Source: Diadema setosum (taxonomy: Eukaryota > Echinodermata > Echinoidea > Diadematoida > Diadematidae). From it: a DNA stretch of 64,000 bases. Position 1 is the stretch's first letter, and every line of letters begins with the position of its first letter. Shown here one piece after another: positions 63,001 to 64,000 of this stretch. The DNA lies in NCBI GenBank assembly GCA_033980235.1, contig CM067062.1, forward strand, positions 13,997,664 to 14,061,663. Reading direction: 5' to 3'. The notes under the pieces were generated by a model, which was given only the letters and a program-made list of their open reading frames with translations, had not been told where the DNA came from and did not search any database. Position numbers and translations under genes: made by a program.

Positions 63001-63704
63001 TGTGAGCGCTTTGTGTTTTGGGTGATGCCGATCGTATCTGGTGTAAGTAATGTACACCTTTCGTTGTGATGAATGGGTATTTCATTTGTTGTATGTTCTT
63101 GTATGTTGTAAATGCTGTTCAAGGTATATCCTTGCCTAAAAACTGTCTTAATTCAGGGTTTGAGTGTCCGACTGGAACAGTGTACGAATCTTGCGGTAGC
63201 GCCTGCCAGCCCAGCTGTGCCGATCCAGATGCCGACCTGAACTGCGGACTTCCCTGCCGTGAAATCTGCAGCTGCCCCGAAGGACTGCTGGACGACGGCG
63301 GAACATGCGTGCAGCCGGAGGATTGTGGTTGCACTCTTCCGGACGGAAGCTACATCTCGGTGAGTGTGGCTTTCCTCCTTTGATGGTAATGTTTGAGCTT
63401 AAGTTTGATTAAATTGTTGAAGACTGTGATTATTGTTGTGTGGATTGAAGGCAAATGGAGATGCAAATGGCTTGAAAAGAAGACCATGGTCTAAAGCAAA
63501 TCTAAATGATTGGTTTTTGGCACAAACAGGCAGGAGATGTGTACGTGAACGATGACTGCTCCGAGATGTGCAGCTGTTCTGGAGGCACTTTGGAATGTGT
63601 GGCATACGCGTGCATGGAGAACCAGGAGTGTAGGATCAAGGGTGGTGTGAGAGACTGCTACTGTCGGGACGGCTTCACCTACAGCAATGGAGAGTGCACC
63701 AGAG
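1033..63704 (+). CDS. Giant EGF-FN3-(vWD-C8-TIL)n secreted protein gene, partial at both ends
   Basis: This is a single multi-exon gene model of 91 exons, 18,015 coding nt and about 6,005 codons, read through GT/AG borders with one continuous frame. The order is six EGF domains, two fibronectin III domains, then fourteen six-exon cassettes of vWD, C8, TIL and a Cys-rich tail. Within a cassette the exon phases are 1-0, 0-0, 0-1, 1-1, 1-0 and 0-1; EGF and FN3 exons are 1-1. The domains belong to extracellular proteins that build disulfide-linked polymers, gels or adhesives (FCGBP, zonadhesin, gel mucins, tectorins, echinoderm adhesive proteins). Start codon, signal peptide and C-terminus lie outside the window. 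That all exons join in one transcript is inferred from phase, strand and module continuity, not from RNA. Two adjacent paralogous genes cannot be excluded, but no terminal exon is visible between units. Confidence 0.8.
1255..1880 (+). other. Intron, no recognisable content
   Basis: This 626-bp AT-rich intron lies between EGF exons. I see no coding exon, RNA gene or clear repeat in it. Confidence 0.6.
1881..1994 (+). CDS. Calcium-binding EGF-like exon
   Basis: This 114-bp phase 1-1 exon (TAG acceptor, GTAAGA donor) encodes one 38-residue EGF domain. It starts with DIDEC and ends in GWEGDNCEL. The D-I/V-D-E-C start and the aromatic residue in GGYQC fit a calcium-binding EGF with a possible Asn/Asp hydroxylation site. 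The following 560-bp intron (1995-2554) holds nothing I recognise. Confidence 0.88.
2555..2668 (+). CDS. Calcium-binding EGF-like exon
   Basis: This 114-bp phase 1-1 exon (CCAG acceptor, GTGAGA donor) encodes one EGF domain. It starts with EINEC and contains CVNGGTC and CSC, with six cysteines in EGF spacing. It is likely one link of the EGF rod. The next intron (2669-2979) shows no feature I can name. Confidence 0.88.
2980..3096 (+). CDS. EGF-like exon
   Basis: This 117-bp phase 1-1 exon (TATAG acceptor, GTAAGA donor) encodes a 39-residue EGF domain, one residue longer than its neighbours. The start is DISPC, so the acidic residue usual before the first cysteine is lost and calcium binding is less certain. 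It contains CENGATC and ends in GFFGKDCQI. The 877-bp intron that follows (3097-3973) contains no exon or repeat I can support. Confidence 0.86.
3974..4087 (+). CDS. EGF-like exon (last of the EGF block)
   Basis: This 114-bp phase 1-1 exon (TTTTTAG acceptor, GTCTGT donor) encodes one EGF domain with CENGGTC and GFAGVNCEQ. It begins DANDC, a near-canonical calcium-binding start. It is the sixth and last full EGF domain before the fibronectin III exons. The GTCTGT donor is weaker than those of neighbouring exons. The 639-bp intron after it (4088-4726) shows only an A-rich run near 4590. Confidence 0.86.
4727..5026 (+). CDS. Fibronectin III exon 1 with EGF-like tail
   Basis: This 300-bp phase 1-1 exon (CACCAG acceptor, GTATGG donor) encodes 100 residues. 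It has the fibronectin type III pattern: a core Trp in strand B (VYWVV), a Tyr-containing [14 protein letters not shown] stretch in the E-F region, and a final TEPVTVTT strand. After the FN3 fold comes [11 protein letters not shown], which looks like the last loop of an EGF domain. The exon is therefore an FN3 plus partial-EGF hybrid. FN3 domains are spacers or binding modules in extracellular proteins; no RGD is present. Confidence 0.85.
5142..5180 (+). repeat. (TG)n microsatellite, impure
   Basis: This is a TG-rich simple repeat with interspersed TATG, in the 387-bp intron (5027-5413) between the two FN3 exons. Confidence 0.85.
5414..5737 (+). CDS. Fibronectin III exon 2 with EGF-like tail
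   Basis: This 324-bp phase 1-1 exon (CGCAG acceptor, GTATGT donor) encodes 108 residues with an FN3 pattern: SLTVTWEA in strands [11 protein letters not shown], and [13 protein letters not shown] as the conserved Tyr strand F. Like the exon before it, it ends in a truncated EGF-like tail, [11 protein letters not shown]. The two FN3 exons are probably tandem duplicates that have diverged widely. NVS and NTS are potential N-glycosylation sites. It joins unit 1 of the vWD cassettes through a 409-bp intron (5738-6146) without recognisable content. Confidence 0.85.
6147..11305 (+). CDS. vWD-C8-TIL cassette, unit 1 (divergent)
   Basis: Exons: 6147-6481, 7205-7360, 7858-7996, 8657-8839, 9813-10015, 11131-11305 (397 codons). 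Exons 1-2 form a vWD domain with [11 protein letters not shown] near the start and CGLCGTYDG in exon 2. Exons 3-4 form a C8 domain, exon 5 a TIL domain (LSCPES start, [12 protein letters not shown] end), and exon 6 a Cys-rich TILa/VWC-like segment ending in GGVRDCYC and CVR. NHT just before CGLCG and NVT in exon 6 are possible N-glycosylation sites. It is the most divergent unit with unit 2; its C8 linker in exon 3 differs strongly from later units. Long introns hold repeats listed separately. The fold is known from vWF, mucins and FCGBP; its substrate or partner here is unknown. Confidence 0.88.
6811..7060 (+). repeat. Imperfect inverted-repeat element in unit 1 intron 1
   Basis: The ends read TTTAACATACTTGCCAAC and GTTGGCAGGCATGGTTTAA, which are imperfect reverse complements. 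Between them TCAGATTTT / GTAAGATTTT is repeated many times. The layout fits a small non-autonomous DNA transposon or foldback element. No target duplication is certain. Confidence 0.45.
7997..9812 (+). other. Unit 1 introns 3 and 4, no clear elements
   Basis: These two introns (7997-8656 and 8840-9812) flank the C8 exon at 8657-8839. They are AT-rich, with a T run near 9270 and an ATT/ATC-rich stretch just before 9790. I found no further exon; a TTACAG at 9531-9536 is not followed by a usable in-frame exon. Confidence 0.5.
10519..10699 (+). repeat. Diverged direct repeat pair (about 60 bp)
   Basis: Two similar stretches, 10519-10578 and 10640-10699, share CCATAA, TGGACCA, AACAAA and ACACA-TAAGTG in the same order. 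They lie in the 1,115-bp intron before unit 1 exon 6 and look like an old local duplication. Confidence 0.5.
11384..11563 (+). mobile_element. Foldback MITE with CATAAAGCTGTTCGTAAAG termini
   Basis: The left end CCTGTTTCATAAAGCTGTTC and the right end GAACAGCTTTATGAAAC are reverse complements, and the match continues inward through GTAAAGTTACGAAC. The element is about 180 bp and non-coding. It sits in the intron between units 1 and 2. Confidence 0.75.
11664..11993 (+). repeat. Diverged tandem duplication in unit 1-2 intron
   Basis: Copy 1 (about 11664-11792) and copy 2 (about 11871-11993) share GATTGACCACA, TGAATTTACCA, AATTCAGAA/ACTTCAGAA and AGAGAGCA-TCAGTTAATCA in order. A related AAAGGGAGTGTCT occurs both just after the exon 6 donor (11309) and before copy 2 (11829). 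The duplicated segment may therefore once have included the exon border, with the MITE at 11384-11563 inserted later. Confidence 0.55.
12356..18078 (+). CDS. vWD-C8-TIL cassette, unit 2 (divergent, RGDPH variant)
   Basis: Exons: 12356-12684, 13530-13685, 14211-14352, 14862-15041, 16809-17020, 17904-18078 (398 codons). The vWD start reads [13 protein letters not shown], so the usual Trp before GDPH is Arg and an RGD tripeptide overlaps the motif. Exon 2 carries [15 protein letters not shown], with acidic residues fitting the vWD calcium site; the N-glycosylation site seen there in other units is absent (LGKTCGLCG). NGTS in exon 1 and CNSS are possible glycosylation sites. C8, TIL and TILa-like exons keep the family phases. 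Exon 5 is three codons longer than in units 3-14. Introns are long and repeat-bearing. Confidence 0.88.
12685..14861 (+). other. Unit 2 introns 1-3, mostly unremarkable
   Basis: Introns 12685-13529, 13686-14210 and 14353-14861 separate unit 2 exons. Apart from the (GT)n tract at 13941-13986 and short T or A runs, I see nothing to annotate in them. Confidence 0.5.
13941..13986 (+). repeat. (GT)n microsatellite
   Basis: An uninterrupted GT tract of about 29 bp is followed by GCATGCGCGC and more GT, in intron 2 of unit 2. Confidence 0.9.
15404..16162 (+). mobile_element. Non-autonomous DNA transposon with GTGACCCGCTACAACAAAA termini
   Basis: The 759-bp element begins GTGACCCGCTACAACAAAA and ends in its reverse complement. 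The terminal match extends with few mismatches through CCTAAAGTCG. ATTT flanks both sides and may be a 4-bp target duplication. The inside is more GC-rich than the surrounding intron, and I see no transposase. It lies in intron 4 of unit 2. Confidence 0.8.
17151..17187 (+). repeat. (GT)n microsatellite
   Basis: This is a pure GT tract of about 37 bp in the 883-bp intron (17021-17903) before unit 2 exon 6. The same intron has an A run near 17368 and a T run near 17441. Confidence 0.9.
18231..19437 (+). mobile_element. AGGTCA-rich dispersed repeat, copy 2 (most complete)
   Basis: It starts TTATGCCTCCTCGCCGGAGG, then GTTTTCGGGTTGTCCGTCC, and ends GCCATAGCGACATTTCTAGTT. Inside, AGGTCA hexamers recur, often as direct repeats. 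The start is GC-rich with GTCCGT repeats. A separate 93-bp foldback (19036-19128) is inserted in it. It occupies the 2,121-bp intron between units 2 and 3. The remainder (19438-20199) shows nothing I recognise. Confidence 0.8.
19036..19128 (+). mobile_element. Small foldback MITE nested in the AGGTCA element
   Basis: The ends TTAACCCGTTGAGGACG and CGTCCTCAACGGGTTAA are perfect reverse complements, and an inner GAGTATACTC palindrome is present. It is 93 bp and non-coding. It interrupts an AGGTCA-type repeat, so it is the younger insertion. Confidence 0.8.
20200..26285 (+). CDS. vWD-C8-TIL cassette, unit 3 (array-like exons, old introns)
   Basis: Exons: 20200-20522, 21321-21476, 24001-24148, 25048-25233, 25746-25948, 26111-26285 (397 codons). 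The protein closely matches units 4-14: [78 protein letters not shown]. The introns, however, are unlike the array's and hold several mobile elements. Exon 4 lacks one codon relative to the array (IIGDW against ILAGDW). The codon split across the exon 4/5 border is CCA (Pro), where the array has GGG (Gly). Unit 3 looks like the sister of the unit that founded the array. Confidence 0.9.
20523..21320 (+). other. Unit 3 intron 1, no clear elements
   Basis: This 798-bp intron is about twice as long as intron 1 in the array (386 bp). I see no exon or recognisable repeat in it. Confidence 0.5.
21767..22393 (+). mobile_element. AGGTCA-rich dispersed repeat, copy 3 (degraded)
   Basis: Shared landmarks are CTGTCCTTCATTCCATCTGTAA near the start, TTCGTGGACAGCG, AAGGTCAAAGGTCAAAG near 21915, and AGAGGCATACTAGTTGCCATAG at the end. 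It is shorter and more decayed than the copy at 18231 and lies in intron 2 of unit 3. Confidence 0.65.
22650..23948 (-). mobile_element. AGGTCA-rich dispersed repeat, copy 4 (reverse orientation)
   Basis: On the minus strand this begins with GCCGGAGGCATTACGTTTTC and GGGTTGTCCGTCC (plus-strand end near 23930) and ends with GCCATAGTGACATTTCTAGTT (plus-strand 22651-22671). TGACCT motifs, the complement of AGGTCA, recur throughout. Around 23460-23860 three units of about 130 bp repeat in tandem, each with TGACCTTTGACCT, a CATACAT/CATACTT box and a TTATCGC/TTATCAC box. It faces copy 3 in the same intron. Confidence 0.75.
24281..24445 (+). mobile_element. Foldback element with long arms in unit 3 intron 3
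   Basis: The left arm (CGAGTGCAATGGTACGAGATTTCGCAC, quoted in parts: CGAGTGCAATGG, GAGATTTCGCAC) pairs with the right arm (GTGCGAAATCTC, CCATTGCACGAG). The arms also share AGAGGCGC / GCGCCTC and TATTCAAC / GTTGAATA. The inner loop is very short, so the single strand could form a near-continuous hairpin. Confidence 0.7.
24451..24880 (+). repeat. Inverted-repeat bounded segment
   Basis: CATCGTCCAAGTAGATC near 24453 pairs with GATCTACTTGGACGTTG near 24860, with one mismatch. The interior is unusually rich in TACGTAC, CGTACG and GCATGC. Together with the adjacent foldback at 24281-24445 it may be one larger non-autonomous element. Confidence 0.5.
26584..26809 (+). mobile_element. Foldback MITE with TACTGTATAAGCTGTTATTT termini
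   Basis: The left end TACTGTATAAGCTGTTATTT and the right end AAATAACAGCTTATATACAGTA are near-perfect reverse complements. The interior repeats GCGAAAAT in both directions. It is 226 bp and lies in the intron between units 3 and 4. Confidence 0.75.
26925..27014 (+). repeat. Long (GT)n microsatellite
   Basis: About 90 bp of GT repeats, broken twice by TATG and once by GC, in the unit 3-4 intron. Cysteine-valine runs predicted on either strand here are an artefact of the repeat. Confidence 0.92.
27470..27630 (+). mobile_element. Foldback MITE with GGGCCCCATTTCATAAAA termini
   Basis: The ends GGGCCCCATTTCATAAAA and TTTTATGAAATGGGGCCC are perfect reverse complements. A second inner pair (CTTGCTGGAATGG / CCATTCCAGCAAG) also matches. 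The flanking sequence on both sides is homologous to the inter-unit intron of the array, which lacks this element, so its insertion can be dated relative to the array. Confidence 0.82.
27841..30599 (+). CDS. vWD-C8-TIL cassette, unit 4 (array founder-like, subfamily A)
   Basis: Exons: 27841-28163, 28550-28705, 28904-29051, 29374-29562, 30053-30255, 30425-30599 (398 codons, 34 cysteines expected). It encodes vWD with [12 protein letters not shown] and [11 protein letters not shown]8, TIL and a TILa-like tail. Private residues include DRAD in exon 1 (DRTD in units 5-14), [20 protein letters not shown] and DPNVRQ. The first exon donor is GTAAAG rather than GTAAGG. It is intermediate between unit 3 and units 5-8: its introns match the array, but the intron before it still carries a microsatellite and two MITEs. 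This suggests it marks the left edge of the amplified block. Confidence 0.92.
31133..33895 (+). CDS. vWD-C8-TIL cassette, unit 5 (subfamily A)
   Basis: Exons: 31133-31455, 31842-31997, 32196-32343, 32665-32853, 33349-33551, 33721-33895 (398 codons). The order is vWD ([16 protein letters not shown]), C8 ([15 protein letters not shown]), TIL ([11 protein letters not shown]) and TILa-like tail ([17 protein letters not shown]). It carries the subfamily A marks [15 protein letters not shown] and TLFQNV. The exon 4 donor is the strong GTAAGT, unlike units 6-8. No frame break is seen. Confidence 0.92.
34429..37191 (+). CDS. vWD-C8-TIL cassette, unit 6 (subfamily A, twin of unit 7)
   Basis: Exons: 34429-34751, 35138-35293, 35492-35639, 35961-36149, 36645-36847, 37017-37191 (398 codons). 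The domains are as in unit 5. Distinguishing marks shared only with unit 7 are AYVCVENQ (Val for Ala) in exon 6 and a one-A deletion in intron 3 (GAAATGAGCG near 35771). The exon 4 donor is GTAAAT, weaker than GTAAGT in unit 5. I found no difference from unit 7 in the stretches compared. Confidence 0.92.
37725..40487 (+). CDS. vWD-C8-TIL cassette, unit 7 (subfamily A, twin of unit 6)
   Basis: Exons: 37725-38047, 38434-38589, 38788-38935, 39257-39445, 39941-40143, 40313-40487 (398 codons). It is offset from unit 6 by exactly 3296 bp in every exon. It shares with unit 6 the AYVCVENQ variant, the intron 3 deletion and the GTAAAT donor after exon 4. It is either a very recent duplicate or a repeated stretch in the assembly. 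Confidence 0.9.
41021..43784 (+). CDS. vWD-C8-TIL cassette, unit 8 (subfamily A, mosaic)
   Basis: Exons: 41021-41343, 41730-41885, 42084-42231, 42554-42742, 43238-43440, 43610-43784 (398 codons). Its left part matches units 6-7, including the GTAAAT donor after exon 4. Its intron 3 keeps the longer GAAAATGAGCG form, and exon 6 has AYACVENQ as in units 4-5. This mixed pattern suggests a recombinant copy. It is the last subfamily A unit. Confidence 0.92.
44318..47101 (+). CDS. vWD-C8-TIL cassette, unit 9 (first of subfamily B)
   Basis: Exons: 44318-44640, 45027-45182, 45410-45557, 45880-46068, 46554-46756, 46927-47101 (398 codons). From late exon 1 onward it shows subfamily B marks: [67 protein letters not shown] and [11 protein letters not shown]. 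Intron 2 is 227 bp (198 bp in A). The intron upstream is still type A (533 bp, GGCTCCTGGCTG), so the A/B switch lies inside exon 1. Confidence 0.92.
47630..50415 (+). CDS. vWD-C8-TIL cassette, unit 10 (subfamily B)
   Basis: Exons: 47630-47952, 48339-48494, 48722-48869, 49194-49382, 49868-50070, 50241-50415 (398 codons). Private change: SIEQNRVV in exon 1, where other copies have SIERNRVV. Exon 6 has VYVNNDCSE, shared with unit 12. With unit 11 it shares GAGTATATGGG in intron 3. All vWD, C8 and TIL cysteines are kept. Confidence 0.92.
50948..53736 (+). CDS. vWD-C8-TIL cassette, unit 11 (subfamily B)
   Basis: Exons: 50948-51270, 51660-51815, 52043-52190, 52515-52703, 53189-53391, 53562-53736 (398 codons). 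Intron 1 has a 3-bp insertion (GATATAATTGATT), making it 389 bp. Exon 6 reads VYVDDDCSE, unique in the array. A 7-bp insertion (TCCAATG) follows the exon 6 donor, shared with units 13 and 14. Confidence 0.92.
54272..57065 (+). CDS. vWD-C8-TIL cassette, unit 12 (subfamily B)
   Basis: Exons: 54272-54594, 54981-55136, 55364-55511, 55834-56022, 56518-56720, 56891-57065 (398 codons). Exon 6 has VYVNNDCSE as in unit 10. Intron 4 has a private insertion of about 10 bp (near 56454) that repeats the nearby TTGTATG motif. GAGACACAC after exon 3 is shared with unit 13. Confidence 0.92.
57598..60381 (+). CDS. vWD-C8-TIL cassette, unit 13 (subfamily B)
   Basis: Exons: 57598-57920, 58307-58462, 58690-58837, 59160-59348, 59834-60036, 60207-60381 (398 codons). 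Exon 2 ends LQNGSV where other copies have LQDGSV. This private change removes an acidic residue and adds no N-glycosylation problem, though NGS becomes a new possible sequon. The exon 6 donor is GTATGT, shared with unit 14, instead of GTAAGT. Confidence 0.92.
60921..63704 (+). CDS. vWD-C8-TIL cassette, unit 14 (subfamily B, last in window)
   Basis: Exons: 60921-61243, 61630-61785, 62013-62160, 62483-62671, 63157-63359, 63530-63704 (398 codons). Exon 6 has ACMENQ where other B copies have ACVENQ. The donor after exon 6 is GTATGT as in unit 13. The following intron (63705-64000) runs to the window end and matches the array's inter-unit intron, so a further unit should begin about 240 bp beyond. 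Confidence 0.92.
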
Positions 63705-64000
63705 GTATGTCCTTTGTCCAATGAGTAGTAGATAGAGAACGCGGGGCGGCGATGAGCCTTTGCTGAGCGGTGTATTTCAAGCCTTTGGTCGACCGCTCAT
63801 CTTGTCTGAGAAGAAAAACTGAAGGTAGACGGGACACTTCATATTTAGAAGAAGCACAATATTGGAATTTGATAGTGTTTGCTACGTACATGTAGGTGTG
63901 TATGGACTCCATTTGTGAGTGCCAGTGATCTCTCTTTTGTGGAAATGTACTTGTGTTCTCTTTTTATGCTGTTAGAGTACAGATCCAGTCAAGTCATGCA

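Larger units (their letters stand above)
27841..64000 (+). repeat. Tandem array of about 3.3-kb six-exon cassettes (units 4-14)
   Basis: Eleven consecutive copies start at 27841, 31133, 34429, 37725, 41021, 44318, 47630, 50948, 54272, 57598 and 60921. The spacings are 3292, 3296, 3296, 3296, 3297, 3312, 3318, 3324, 3326 and 3323 bp. Introns are nearly as similar as exons. Typical intron lengths are 386, 198 (A) or 227 (B), 321-324, 485-495, about 170 and 528-539 bp. Subfamily A is units 4-8 and subfamily B units 9-14. No mobile element is seen inside any array intron. The last intron is cut by the window end, so the array may continue. Confidence 0.95.

Noticed and set aside
27841..63704. Array units as separate small genes
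   Set aside because: No unit has a signal peptide exon, start-codon context or terminal stop exon. All exon 6 donors and next-unit exon 1 acceptors are in phase, which fits one continuous gene.
27841..64000. Array of regularly spaced repeats as CRISPR, satellite or rDNA-like array
   Set aside because: The repeat unit is 3.3 kb, contains six spliced coding exons with intact frame, and lies in animal DNA; no short repeat-spacer pattern or RNA gene is present.

Overview
The window looks like animal nuclear DNA. It is intron-rich, coding exons are short (114 to 335 bp) with GT/AG borders, and introns carry (GT)n microsatellites, foldback elements and AGGTCA-rich dispersed repeats. The modules (calcium-binding EGF, fibronectin III, vWD-C8-TIL) are those of metazoan secreted proteins. 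The repeat style is one I associate with echinoderms, probably a sea urchin, but that is a moderate-confidence inference.

I read the whole window as the inside of one giant plus-strand gene, open at both ends. I could chain 91 exons with consistent phases: 18,015 coding nt, about 6,005 codons, with no stop. From 5' to 3' they are five EGF exons (six EGF domains, 1033-4087), two fibronectin III exons each ending in a short EGF-like tail (4727-5737), and fourteen copies of a six-exon cassette (6147-63704). Each cassette encodes 397-398 residues: vWD (exons 1-2), C8 (exons 3-4), TIL (exon 5) and a Cys-rich TILa/VWC-like segment (exon 6). Every EGF exon, FN3 exon and whole cassette starts and ends in phase 1, so any of them can be duplicated without breaking the frame.

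Units 1-3 (6147-26285) are old. They differ in protein sequence and have long introns full of mobile-element debris. Units 4-14 (27841 to the window end) form a young tandem array with a period of 3292-3326 bp, in which introns are almost as similar as exons. Units 4-8 are one subfamily (A) and units 9-14 another (B). Units 6 and 7 showed no difference in what I compared. Two indels in the inter-unit intron occur in all four combinations among units 9-14, pointing to gene conversion or unequal exchange. The array runs off the right edge, so total copy number is unknown.

The product is probably a very large secreted, disulfide-rich, N-glycosylated protein of the FCGBP / zonadhesin / gel-mucin vWD class, or of the echinoderm tube-foot adhesive class (sea-star footprint protein type). 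All 14 vWD domains keep GDPH, the motif cleaved autocatalytically at Asp-Pro in some mucins and FCGBP, and all keep CGLCG. The window shows no promoter, signal peptide, start codon, terminal exon or poly(A) site, and I saw no RNA gene.
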